A stretch of 17,176 bases of DNA from Rhizobium sp. (GTDB lineage: Bacteria; Pseudomonadota; Alphaproteobacteria; Rhizobiales; Rhizobiaceae): positions 704-17,879 of the forward strand of contig DNPN01000271.1 in the NCBI GenBank assembly GCA_003501385.1, written 5' to 3'. Below the pieces are notes generated by a model, which had not been told where the DNA came from, did not search any database, and saw only the letters and a program-made list of their open reading frames with translations. Shown in pieces: positions 1-7,452 of this stretch. Numbering within the stretch: the first letter of the stretch is position 1; each line of letters begins with the position of its first letter. Made by a program: the position numbers and the translations under genes.

Positions 1-1538
1 TCACCCGTGCGACCCACCAACTGCACGCCCTCATTCACCTGCGCCGATGAGCGGGCAATCTGTTCCTTGATTTCCTTGGCTGCCGCCGCAGAGCGCTGTG
101 CCAGCTCACGCACTTCCTGCGCAACCACCGCAAAGCCCTTGCCGCTTTCGCCTGCACGCGCCGCTTCAACACCGGCATTCAGCGCCAAAAGATTGGTCTG
201 GAACGCAATCTCGTCAATCACACCAATAATCTTGGTGATCTCTTCCGAGGATTTTTCAATACCACTCATCGCATCAATCGCATGGGCCACAATGCCATCG
301 CTCTGCTGCGCTTCCTTGCTCACAGACAGCACCCGGCCAGCCGCTTCCCGCGCACCATCTGCCGTCTGGCGGATCGCCACCGTCAGCTCATCCAGTGCCG
401 CCGATGTCTCTTCCAGATTGGCGGCCTGACGCTCCGTACGGTTGGCCAGATCACCAGATGCGCGACGGATTTCTTCCTTGCTCACGGCAATGTCATTGCC
501 CTTGAGGTTGACGCGGCTCATCGCCTGCTCCAACCCATTCAAGGCATTGTTGAAGTTCTGGCGAAGATCTTCGTATTTCCGCCCGAGATCGGCGCAGCGC
601 ACCGTAAGATCGCCTTCTGCCAACCGCTCAAGCGACACACCAATGGTCGATACCGCATGGGCCTGTTCGCGCGCCTCCGCAGCCTGACGCTCCAGATTTT
701 GCTGGCGCTCGCCATCCAGCTCGCGCTGCTGCTCTTGCTGGCGCTCCGTCATGGCGTGGCGCTCGCGCACCTTTTCCTGAAGTGATTTGGTGGCTTTCGC
801 CATCATGCCAACTTCATTGTGCATGTCGGTGTGAGGAATGTCGATGGCAACGTTCTCATCCGCTACCGCTTCAAGCGCGTCATGAATGGCTTTCAGCGGC
901 CGTGAAATGCCGCGGATCACAAAATAGGCTGCGACAAGACCAATCACAAAGACGATCAGGCCGGTTGACAAGGCACGCAGCATTGATGCGTTCACCTCTG
1001 TATCCAGATCATCCATGTAGAGACCTGTTACAACTACAACGCCCCAAGGCTCGAATGCTTTGGCATAAGACGTCTTGCGAAAATCATTTCCTTCCTGACC
1101 GGGCTTTGGACCATAAAAATCAGTACGCCCACCACCCGCACGCCCCAGTCTCACCAATTCATCGCGGTAGGCATAGCCTTTGCTGTCAGCCACACCTTTG
1201 AAACTCTGTCCAACGCGCTTTGGATCGGGGTGAAAGAGCATTTTCACATCGTAATCATAGCCAAAGAAATACCCGTCTGGGTTAAATTTCATGGCATTGA
1301 TCGTGTTATAGGCCGCCTTTTGAGCATCAAGCCGCGAAAGCTCTCCTGCCACTTCCTTGGCATTATAGAGCTTCATCACCGAAATCGCGGTTTCAACCTC
1401 TGTTCGCAACATTTCATAACGTTGATTGTAAATAGTTTCCGCAGACGAGCGGATCTGGAAAAATGTAGCCACCGTAAAGGCGGCCATGAGGCCACCAACC
1501 AGCAGAAAGAGCTGTCGCGATATTCTGAGATTTTTCAT
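1..1538 (-). CDS. Methyl-accepting chemotaxis protein, C-terminus beyond window
   Basis: Membrane chemoreceptor that senses a ligand outside the cytoplasmic membrane and signals to CheA/CheW. The minus-strand frame is open without a break from the ATG at 1536-1538 to base 1, about 512 codons. In order: a short cytoplasmic N-terminus; a first membrane segment at about residues 10-28; a periplasmic region of roughly 150 residues with single-Cache features (FNPDGYFFGYD, LFHPDP, then PWGVVVVTG near its end); a second membrane segment; a HAMP region starting at ISRPL; a Gln/Glu/Arg-rich helical linker; and the signalling domain with the highly conserved hairpin tip (EIAFQTNLLALNAGVEAARAGE). A ribosome site (GGAGCG) precedes the ATG. 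The extreme C-terminus, with any CheR-binding tail, lies outside the window. The ligand cannot be told from sequence. A decayed copy of part of this gene lies upstream at 1931-2397. Confidence 0.93.
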   Translation of the reverse strand, partial: MKNLRISRQLFLLVGGLMAAFTVATFFQIRSSAETIYNQRYEMLRTEVETAISVMKLYNAKEVAGELSRLDAQKAAYNTINAMKFNPDGYFFGYDYDVKMLFHPDPKRVGQSFKGVADSKGYAYRDELVRLGRAGGGRTDFYGPKPGQEGNDFRKTSYAKAFEPWGVVVVTGLYMDDLDTEVNASMLRALSTGLIVFVIGLVAAYFVIRGISRPLKAIHDALEAVADENVAIDIPHTDMHNEVGMMAKATKSLQEKVRERHAMTERQQEQQRELDGERQQNLERQAAEAREQAHAVSTIGVSLERLAEGDLTVRCADLGRKYEDLRQNFNNALNGLEQAMSRVNLKGNDIAVSKEEIRRASGDLANRTERQAANLEETSAALDELTVAIRQTADGAREAAGRVLSVSKEAQQSDGIVAHAIDAMSGIEKSSEEITKIIGVIDEIAFQTNLLALNAGVEAARAGESGKGFAVVAQEVRELAQRSAAAAKEIKEQIARSSAQVNEGVQLVGRTG

Positions 1539-1843
1539 TGACGCTCCAAACATTCAATTTTCCCAATATATTTGTGGTATATTAGAGTTTTTCTGTAAAA
1601 AAATGATTAAAATATATCCAGTTAGCCGCTTAAATTGGCACATACGTAAAGACAGAAAATTGCACATCCCGATTGTATATCTGACAGCTCTCGGCACCGT
1701 AGGGACCAACTGCACGATAGGTATGGCATCATACTCACCGCAATGAAAAACGAACGGCAGACCACAGCTCAAATTGCCCGCCTGCCAGCGTCGCAGATAG
1801 AATGCCCTCGTTTATTGCGGGCTTTATTCGAGGACGCTGCGCG
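1539..1843. other. Intergenic region upstream of the MCP gene
   Basis: About 300 bases without a supportable gene. The part next to the MCP start (about 1555-1625) is very A+T rich and should hold the minus-strand MCP promoter, but I could not pick convincing -35/-10 boxes. The short open frames here have no recognisable protein character. The stretch 1790-1840 holds only weak, bulged inverted repeats. Confidence 0.5.
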
Positions 1844-1871
1844 AAAAAGGCCGCCGAATGGCTTCGGCGGC
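1844..1871 (-). terminator. Rho-independent terminator of the decayed MCP copy
   Basis: A perfect 9-bp stem (GCCGCCGAA at 1850-1858, TTCGGCGGC at 1863-1871) with a 4-base loop. Read on the minus strand it is followed by five T's (A's at 1844-1848). It is oriented to end transcription coming from the MCP remnant at 1931-2397, so it is probably the original terminator of that lost gene. Confidence 0.75.
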
Positions 1872-1892
1872 GTATTCGGAGACTTAGATGTT

Positions 1893-1931
1893 TAGAGTCT
1901 GTCTGGTTCAATCTGAACCTGACAGACTCTA
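1893..1931. repeat. 39-bp palindromic element at the MCP remnant junction
   Basis: The arms TAGAGTCTGTC (1893-1903) and GACAGACTCTA (1921-1931) are exact reverse complements. Inside them GGTTCA (1905-1910) pairs with TGAACC (1913-1918), leaving one T-T mismatch and an ATC centre. MCP-like coding sequence stops exactly at the right edge of this palindrome. It may be a dispersed palindromic repeat or the footprint of a mobile element. I do not recognise a named family. Confidence 0.7.
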
Positions 1932-2397
1932 GCCAGCACTTCAGCCGATGCCGTGGTTTCTTCCGCCATCGCTGCATTTTGCTGTGTTGCTGTATCCAGC
2001 TGGTTCAGCGAAGAAGCAATTGAGCGAATGGTGGTGTCCTGCTCGGCAGCACTGGCGGCAATCCGGGCCACCACGTCATTGGCCTCGGTGATCTGGCCGG
2101 AGATCCGCTTCAGCGCTTCACCCGTGCGACCCACCAACTGCACGCCCTCATTCACCTGCGCCGATGAACGGGCAATCTGTTCCTTGATTTCCTTGGCCGC
2201 CGCCGCAGAGCGCTGTGCCAGTTCGCGCACTTCCTGCGCAACCACCGCAAAGCCCTTGCCGCTTTCGCCTGCACGCGCCGCTTCAACACCGGCATTCAGC
2301 GCCAAAAGATTGGTCTGGAACGCGATCTCGCCAATCACACCAAATGATCTTGGTGATCTCTTCCGAGGATTTTTCAATACCACTCATCGCATCAATA
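1931..2397 (-). pseudogene. MCP signalling-domain remnant, truncated and frameshifted
   Basis: On the minus strand this encodes the conserved MCP hairpin (EIAFQTNLLALNAGVEAARAGE) and continues through NEGVQLVGRTGEALKRISGQ to AAMAEETTASAEVLA, where homology ends at the palindrome. Bases 2118-2397 are a direct repeat of 1-279, with about eight differences by eye. One difference is an extra base near 2346, which breaks the frame just upstream of GVIGEIAFQTN. Upstream of 2397 there is no sensor, membrane or HAMP part. The remnant is therefore cut at both ends and frameshifted, and should not give a working receptor. Its part beyond the repeat (1931-2117) shows what the C-terminal half of the intact neighbour probably looks like. 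A tandem duplication followed by deletion is the simplest origin. Confidence 0.88.
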
Positions 2398-2554
2398 TCG
2401 TTAAAAAAGAATAAGCACTGAGAACATGCCACGCGAAGAACTGCACAGCCACTATCCCGGGATGCAGACCTGATCTAGGGTACGACGAACCACAATTTTG
2501 ATCATCCACAGAAACAGGAGCTTCAACTGTTTGTTGCTGTCGCAGATTTTTACT

Positions 2555-2569
2555 TGAATTTTTTATTCA
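2555..2569. promoter_or_regulatory. Candidate iron-responsive operator (TGA-N9-TCA)
   Basis: TGA at 2555-2557 and TCA at 2567-2569 are spaced by exactly nine bases, and the symmetry extends to TGAAT/ATTCA. TGA-N9-TCA is the known core of the rhizobial iron-responsive operator bound by RirA. It lies about 86 bases ahead of the exbB start, next to an A+T-rich -10-like hexamer (TAATAT, 2574-2579). Iron control of TonB motors is well established, which raises the prior. The match is short, so this remains an inference. Confidence 0.5.
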
Positions 2570-2655
2570 TGTTTAATATCGAAGAGTATGCTCCTGGCTC
2601 GGACACCATCGTTGATGGCGGGGTCAGACAATTGTTTTGCTTGGAAGGATGTTTC

Positions 2656-3579
2656 ATGGTGTTGCGTTGCCCCTCCACTCTCGTTCGCGCGGGTTTCGCT
2701 GTTTTTGTTGCTGTGAGCAGCACCCTTGCCTTGCCATTCAGCGCGTCTGCGCAACAGGCCGCGCCTGTCAGTGAAACAACCATCCCGGCGCCTGCATCGA
2801 CGACCCCGGACATGACGGCAACGCCAGCACAGCCGGTCTCCGCGAAAGAACGCGCCGATATTCCCCATAATCTTTCGCCGATTGGCATGTTTATGGCCGC
2901 CGATTGGATTGTGAAAGGGGTGATGATCGCCCTTGGGCTTGCCTCGGTTGCCACCTGGACCATTATGATCGCCAAAACCCTGCAACTGAGCACGGCGAAA
3001 GCGCAGGTGCGCCGCGGGCTTATCGCTCTTCGGCAGGCGCGCTCCTTGCATCAAGCCGCCAGGAGCCTGCAAAAGCAACGCGGCGCAGTGGCCCTGATGC
3101 TGACAACCGCTGCTGAAGAACTGGCCCTGTCTGAACCCGCTCTCGACTATGCTGGCACCGACGGCGTGAAGGAACGCCTCACCTCGGCCCTGTCGCGGAT
3201 TGAAGTGGGTACCGGACGCCGCATGACAGCAGGCACCGGCATTTTGGCCACCATTGGCTCGATTGGCCCGTTTGTAGGACTGTTTGGCACCGTGTGGGGT
3301 ATTATGAATGCCTTTATCGGCATTTCTGAATCGCAGACCACCAATCTCGCTGTGGTTGCTCCCGGCATTGCCGAGGCCTTGCTGGCCACGGCCATCGGCC
3401 TTGTTGCGGCTATTCCAGCGGTGGTGATCTACAACGTGTTTGCCCGCGCCGTCACCGGCTATCGCCTGCAATTGGTGGATGCCGCCGCCGCTGTTGAGCG
3501 CTTGCTGAGCCGTGATCTGGACTTTCGCAAAGTGCCCGCTGATGTGCGTGCCGCCCGCCTCAAGGTGGTGACGGAGTAA
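2656..3579 (+). CDS. exbB: TonB-system energizer ExbB (long form)
   Basis: Inner-membrane proton-channel subunit of the ExbB-ExbD-TonB motor, which passes proton-motive force to outer-membrane receptors for siderophores, haem and similar cargo. About 307 residues. I chose ATG 2656 because GGAAGGA lies just ahead of it (2643-2649) and because the protein then opens with a signal-peptide-like stretch ending near SASAQQA. The in-frame extension to 2554 would run through the candidate iron operator. A Pro/Thr/Ala-rich periplasmic stretch follows, then a membrane segment (IVKGVMIALGLASVATWTI). The MotA/TolQ/ExbB domain carries the family hallmark GTVWGIM and the segment from GIAEALLATAIGL to AAIPAVV. 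The N-terminal extension is typical of the alphaproteobacterial long ExbB type. First gene of the exbB-exbD-tonB operon, with exbD 4 bases after its stop. Confidence 0.95.
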   Translation: MVLRCPSTLVRAGFAVFVAVSSTLALPFSASAQQAAPVSETTIPAPASTTPDMTATPAQPVSAKERADIPHNLSPIGMFMAADWIVKGVMIALGLASVATWTIMIAKTLQLSTAKAQVRRGLIALRQARSLHQAARSLQKQRGAVALMLTTAAEELALSEPALDYAGTDGVKERLTSALSRIEVGTGRRMTAGTGILATIGSIGPFVGLFGTVWGIMNAFIGISESQTTNLAVVAPGIAEALLATAIGLVAAIPAVVIYNVFARAVTGYRLQLVDAAAAVERLLSRDLDFRKVPADVRAARLKVVTE

Positions 3580-3583
3580 GATC

Positions 3584-4063
3584 ATGGCAGGCGGTATTCG
3601 CGATCAATCCGGTGACGATCTCGTGGAAAATCACGAGATCAATGTCACACCCTTTATCGATGTCATGCTGGTGCTGATGATCATCTTCATGGTGGCCGCC
3701 CCCTTGGCGACGGTTGATGTCAATGTCGATCTGCCTGCCTCCAGCGCGGCACCGGCCAAACGACCGGATGAGCCGGTGTATCTGACCTTGAAACAGGATC
3801 TCAGCTTGGCCCTTGGCAATGATGTGATCAATCGTGAGCACCTGGCCGAAGCGTTGGAGACGGTATCCAAAGGCAATAAGGACGCACGCATTTTTCTGCG
3901 CGCCGACAAAACGGTGGGTTACGGCGATTTCATGACCGTGATGAATCTTTTGCGCGATGCAGGCTATCTGAAAATCGCCTTGGTGGGCCTTGAAACACTG
4001 CCGCAGGCAACGGTGAGCGACACCGCCCCCGCAACGGCCTCCGAGGTGCGGAGCGGCCCATGA
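3584..4063 (+). CDS. exbD: TonB-system protein ExbD
   Basis: Single-span partner of ExbB in the TonB motor. 159 residues, usual for the family. The N-terminus is short and cytoplasmic, then the transmembrane helix opens with INVTPFIDVMLVLMIIFMV. Asp26 in that helix matches the essential proton-pathway aspartate of ExbD (Asp25 in E. coli). A periplasmic domain of about 110 residues follows, with the usual ILRADK-like motif present as FLRADKTVGYGDF. The start is 4 bases after the exbB stop, with GGAG at the exbB end as ribosome site. The stop overlaps the tonB start (ATGA), so the two are translationally coupled. Confidence 0.95.
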   Translation: MAGGIRDQSGDDLVENHEINVTPFIDVMLVLMIIFMVAAPLATVDVNVDLPASSAAPAKRPDEPVYLTLKQDLSLALGNDVINREHLAEALETVSKGNKDARIFLRADKTVGYGDFMTVMNLLRDAGYLKIALVGLETLPQATVSDTAPATASEVRSGP

Positions 4064-4995
4064 AACCGGGAAATGATCTGAGAGCGCGCTTGTCTGCCGC
4101 CGAAGTCCTGTTGTGGGGCGCTGCTGGCGTTGTGGCCTTCGCGGCTCATGCCGGAGCCGTGGTTTTGATGATGCGCGAGCCGATTGAGACGGCGGCGTCC
4201 AACCAACCACCTGCCGCCATTATGATTGATCTTGCACCGGAACCTGAAGCCGCCAAAGTGGATGACAATCAGGTCAGTCCAGATCAACACGACGCGCAAG
4301 AGGTGGTGTCTCCGAGCATGACCCCGCCCGTCGAGGAACCACCGCCAGAGCCCATCAAAGAGCCGCAGCCGGACCCTGCACCACCAGAGCCAACGCCGCC
4401 GGAGCCTACCCCCGTGGAGCCACCGCCACCAGAGCTGCCAAAGCCGGAACCAATTGTGGAGCCGAAGCCTGTGGAGCAAGCAGAGACGGCACCGATGGAG
4501 AATGTCGAAGTTCCGCTACCGCTGACCAGACCCCCGGAAGTTCAGCCGCAAAAAAAGGCCGAGGAAGCGCCAAAGCCCGTGGTGAAGAAGAAGCCTCAGA
4601 CTCCGCCCCCGCCAAAGGCGCAAGTGGCTGCGCGCGAGGCCAAGGCCGAGGTGACCCAATCGGACAAGACAGCGGCGCAAACCACCAGCTCCGGCCTGTT
4701 TTCCTCCTCATCAGCAACACCGGCAAAGTGGCAAACGCAATTGAGCGCCTATTTGCAACGCCGAAAGCGCTATCCACGCGAATCCGAGAGAAACAAGGAA
4801 GAAGGCACGGTTTACGCCCGCTTCCAGATTGATGGCAGCGGCAATGTGCTGTCGGTGTCGATTTCGCGCTCCTCCGGCTTTGCCGGGCTGGATCAGGCGA
4901 TTGTGGACATGATCAGGCAGGCATCGCCCGTTCCGGCCCCGCCGCCAGAGGCGGGCAAGACCATTACGGTGCCCTTTCGTTTCAGCCTGCGGTAA
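4060..4995 (+). CDS. tonB: TonB energy-transducing protein
   Basis: Links the ExbBD motor to outer-membrane TonB-dependent receptors across the periplasm. 311 residues. A membrane anchor lies at about 17-38 and includes His30 in AAHAGAVVLMM, the position of the functional histidine of E. coli TonB. Residues about 70-190 form a long Pro/Glu then Pro/Lys-rich spacer (runs such as PPEPTPPEPTP). The C-terminal TonB domain at about 223-311 carries YLQRRKRYP, GTVYARFQIDGSG and SSGFAGLD and ends in VPFRFSLR. Third gene of exbB-exbD-tonB, with a 4-base overlap with exbD. No receptor or siderophore gene is in the window, so the cargo is unknown. The last 14 bases overlap the convergent GH105 gene. Confidence 0.95.
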   Translation: MKPGNDLRARLSAAEVLLWGAAGVVAFAAHAGAVVLMMREPIETAASNQPPAAIMIDLAPEPEAAKVDDNQVSPDQHDAQEVVSPSMTPPVEEPPPEPIKEPQPDPAPPEPTPPEPTPVEPPPPELPKPEPIVEPKPVEQAETAPMENVEVPLPLTRPPEVQPQKKAEEAPKPVVKKKPQTPPPPKAQVAAREAKAEVTQSDKTAAQTTSSGLFSSSSATPAKWQTQLSAYLQRRKRYPRESERNKEEGTVYARFQIDGSGNVLSVSISRSSGFAGLDQAIVDMIRQASPVPAPPPEAGKTITVPFRFSLR

Positions 4996-6058
4996 TTCGC
5001 TCGGCCTGCGCCATCATCAAGGGGCCAATCCCCTTGATGTCATCGTCTTTCAGCGCCTCGGACAGATAATATGCCGGGGTGCCATCGCGATAAATGCCAT
5101 CAAACCCGCCAAGACCGGCGACACAGCAAATGTCTTGCAACACAACACGGCCCGCATCATTGGCGCGCAGCGCAAGCCGCTCAAGGCTTTGCAGAGCCTC
5201 GCTGCCGATCTCGCCAAAGCCTGGAGCCGCCAAAAGCCGTGCTGCCTTGAGATAGGCATAGGAAAACATGGCCGTGGCCGAGCTCTCCGCATAATTGCCA
5301 GCCAGATCCGGCTGATCAATCACCTGTAACCAGCGACCATCCGGAGTGCGCAGTGCTTGCAACCGCAGCAAAAGATCAACGAGCCTTTGCTGGAGCAAGT
5401 TGGTTTTAAAATGATCCGGCAGATGCTCCAGCAGGTCCACCATGGCCATGGCCAGCCAGCCAATGGAACGCGCCCAATGGGCGGGGGAAAGTCCCGTGTC
5501 TGGGTCGGCCCAGGCTTGAAGCCTCTCCTCATCATAGCCGTGGCGATAAAGTCCGCTGGCGGCATCTGCGGTTAAATCCAGCGCGACCAATAGTTCATCC
5601 ACAGCATCCCACAGCACGGCCGGCTGGTCGGTCAGCGCACCATACTCCGCCTTGAAGGCCAGCCCCATATAGAGACCATCCAGCCAGACTTGATGGGGAT
5701 AGCGCAATTTATGCCAATAAGGCCCCGCTTTAATGCGCGGATGGCTTTGCAACTGCGCCGCCAAAGTATCTGCCGCCTTGCGATAGCGCTCATCCCCCGT
5801 ATGCTGAAACAAGGTGATCAGCGCCCGACCCGGCAAAATATTATCGATATTATACTCGCTCAGCTGATAGCCCCGCAAGCGCCCATCCGCATCCACCTGC
5901 GCATCCACAAGCCGTTTGAGATGATCATACCAGCGAGCCTCGCCCGTGGCCTCATGCAAGGCAATCAGCCCGCGATAAAGGCAACCATCCTCATAGCACC
6001 AGTGCCCGTCCTTATAAGGCGCATAATCGCGGGCATAGGCATCAAAATAATCCATCAT
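4982..6058 (-). CDS. GH105 unsaturated rhamnogalacturonyl/glucuronyl hydrolase
   Basis: Cytoplasmic alpha/alpha-barrel enzyme that removes the unsaturated uronic acid left at the end of pectin-type oligosaccharides by polysaccharide lyases (YteR/RhiN family). 358 residues, full length, with no signal peptide. YNIDNILPGR (Asp72) and VWLDGLYMG (Asp127) fit the two family aspartates; their 55-residue spacing equals that of Asp88 and Asp143 of YteR as I recall them. HWARSIGWLAMAMVDLLEHLP and the segment from YAESSATAMFSYAYLKAAR are also typical. The start ATG at 6056-6058 has a strong AGGAGG site; a second ATG follows directly. It lies 64 bases downstream of arginase on the same strand and may be co-transcribed. 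No pectin lyase or oligogalacturonide transporter is nearby. The exact substrate is not determined. Confidence 0.87.
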   Translation of the reverse strand: MMDYFDAYARDYAPYKDGHWCYEDGCLYRGLIALHEATGEARWYDHLKRLVDAQVDADGRLRGYQLSEYNIDNILPGRALITLFQHTGDERYRKAADTLAAQLQSHPRIKAGPYWHKLRYPHQVWLDGLYMGLAFKAEYGALTDQPAVLWDAVDELLVALDLTADAASGLYRHGYDEERLQAWADPDTGLSPAHWARSIGWLAMAMVDLLEHLPDHFKTNLLQQRLVDLLLRLQALRTPDGRWLQVIDQPDLAGNYAESSATAMFSYAYLKAARLLAAPGFGEIGSEALQSLERLALRANDAGRVVLQDICCVAGLGGFDGIYRDGTPAYYLSEALKDDDIKGIGPLMMAQAERITAG

Positions 6059-6122
6059 CCTTGCCCCTCCTCCTGAGCGTCAGATCATGTTGAATGTAAC
6101 CGCGAGGTTGTAACATCCTCGC

Positions 6123-7049
6123 TCAGCTTGTCCAGCCAATGGTTGGCCGATCCATCACGGTGCGGCCCATCAGGCTGGCGGTGAGGTCTGCCATCAGAAT
6201 GGCCGTGCGGCCACGCTCATCCAGAAAGGGGTTCAGCTCCACCAGATCAAGGCTGGACACCAGACCGCTATCATGCAGCATTTCCATCACCAGATGCGCC
6301 TCGCGAAACGTGGCACCGCCCGGCACCGTCGTGCCAACGGCGGGCGCAATGGCAGGATCCAGAAAATCCACATCAAAGCTCACATGCAGCAAGCCATTGG
6401 CGGCTTTGACTTTATCGAGGAAGGTTTGCAAGAGCACGCCCACCCCATGTTCATCAATCATCCGCATATCATGCACGGTAATGCCGCTGTCGCGCAGTGC
6501 CGCCTTTTCTGCCGGGTCCACGCTGCGAATGCCGATCATAGCCACATTGGCCGGGTCCACCGCATGGGTCAGTTTCGGATAATAGCCCTGAAACCCCGCC
6601 CTTCCGGTGAAATAGGCCACAGGTGTGCCATGCAGATTGCCGCTTTGCGTCGTATCCAGCGTGTGGAAATCCGTATGGGCATCCAGCCACAGCACAAACA
6701 GCGGACGGCCCAGCGCGTGGGCGCGGCGTGCCAGGCCCGGCACCGTACCTGCCGACAGGGCATGGTCGCCGCCCAGAAAAATCGGCATAGCCCCTTCGCT
6801 TTCAACATAGGCACTCTGCTCCAGCGTCTCGATCCAACCCACCGTTTCGGGCAGATGGTGAATAGCCGGATTGGGATGCAACAGCGGCTTCAACGGCGTT
6901 GGCGCAAGATTGCCCAGATCGCTCACCTCATGGCCAAGCTCGACCAGCATCGAGGCCAATCCGGCAATGCGCAGCGCGCTTGGCCCCATCTCGCAGCCCA
7001 GACGGCCAGCGCCAATCTGCACCGGTGCACCGATCAATCTACATTTCAT
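6123..7049 (-). CDS. rocF: Arginase
   Basis: Binuclear-manganese ureohydrolase that splits L-arginine into ornithine and urea, the first step of arginine catabolism. 308 residues, usual for arginase. Metal-binding motifs are intact: GGDHA (His96), DAHTDFH (Asp123, His125, Asp127) and SFDVDFLDP (Asp226, Asp228). SGNLHG (about 136-141) is the substrate-binding loop of true arginases and argues against agmatinase; ELNP is also present. I chose ATG 7049 because GGGAG sits about six bases ahead; a TTG two codons upstream directly abuts that site and is less likely. No ornithine cyclodeaminase or Lrp-type regulator is in the window, so the rest of the pathway must lie elsewhere. Confidence 0.93.
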   Translation of the reverse strand: MKCRLIGAPVQIGAGRLGCEMGPSALRIAGLASMLVELGHEVSDLGNLAPTPLKPLLHPNPAIHHLPETVGWIETLEQSAYVESEGAMPIFLGGDHALSAGTVPGLARRAHALGRPLFVLWLDAHTDFHTLDTTQSGNLHGTPVAYFTGRAGFQGYYPKLTHAVDPANVAMIGIRSVDPAEKAALRDSGITVHDMRMIDEHGVGVLLQTFLDKVKAANGLLHVSFDVDFLDPAIAPAVGTTVPGGATFREAHLVMEMLHDSGLVSSLDLVELNPFLDERGRTAILMADLTASLMGRTVMDRPTIGWTS

Positions 7050-7452
7050 CGTCAACTCCCTCGACTGCGCCAGATCGAAAACCGGCCCTCGGATTTTGCA
7101 GAAAATCCATCTTTAAAACAAAAGCCTATCGAACCGAATGGAACAAGCCTTCTGCGCAAGGCTATCATTCCATCATTACAGCACAGGGACATGAGCAGTT
7201 GAACCGTGCAATGTGTTCATTATCCCCATGAAATGAGAGAAACTGCCACAACAGCCTGTCAAAATGACAGATGAACGTGCAAAATCATTATTCTTGAGAT
7301 CATTCTGCGCGAAACCGAGGACAGAATGAGCGATGACACCACCGCTGCACGCGACTGTCTTTTCACCAAACCACAATGAAAGCTTGAAAACGCCACGCTT
7401 TCCTGCAGTTTCATGATGACCAAAACAAAACAAGCAGCAACAGAGGGGCGCT
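7050..7452. other. Divergent intergenic region between arginase and the SDR gene
   Basis: About 400 bases that should hold promoters for arginase (minus) and the dehydrogenase (plus). The one clear structure is the imperfect palindrome at 7138-7173. No supportable gene was seen. The minus-strand open frame crossing this stretch reads through the dehydrogenase gene antisense and has no recognisable features. Confidence 0.5.
7138..7173. promoter_or_regulatory. 36-bp imperfect palindrome, possible operator
   Basis: ATGGAA (7138-7143) pairs with TTCCAT (7168-7173), and AGCCTT (7146-7151) pairs with AAGGCT (7158-7163) around a 6-base centre. It lies about 90 bases upstream of the arginase start. 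There is no T-run, so an operator or RNA hairpin in the arginase leader is more likely than a terminator. The protein that would bind it is unknown. Confidence 0.35.

Noticed and set aside
1798..1833. Possible plus-strand terminator (GCCCTCG with CGGGC then TTTATT)
   Set aside because: The stem needs a bulge, is short, and no plus-strand gene lies upstream to be terminated.
2398..2553. Search for a gene or mobile element between the MCP remnant and exbB
   Set aside because: No open frame with a ribosome site, no terminal repeats and no transposase fragment were seen.
2554..2655. In-frame 5' extension of exbB
   Set aside because: It starts with TTG inside the candidate iron operator and lacks a ribosome site, while ATG 2656 has GGAAGGA and begins a signal peptide.
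2563..3585. A 340-codon minus-strand open frame opposite exbB
   Set aside because: It is antisense to a clear exbB gene, has low-complexity Gly/His/Arg composition, and shows no domain or ribosome site.
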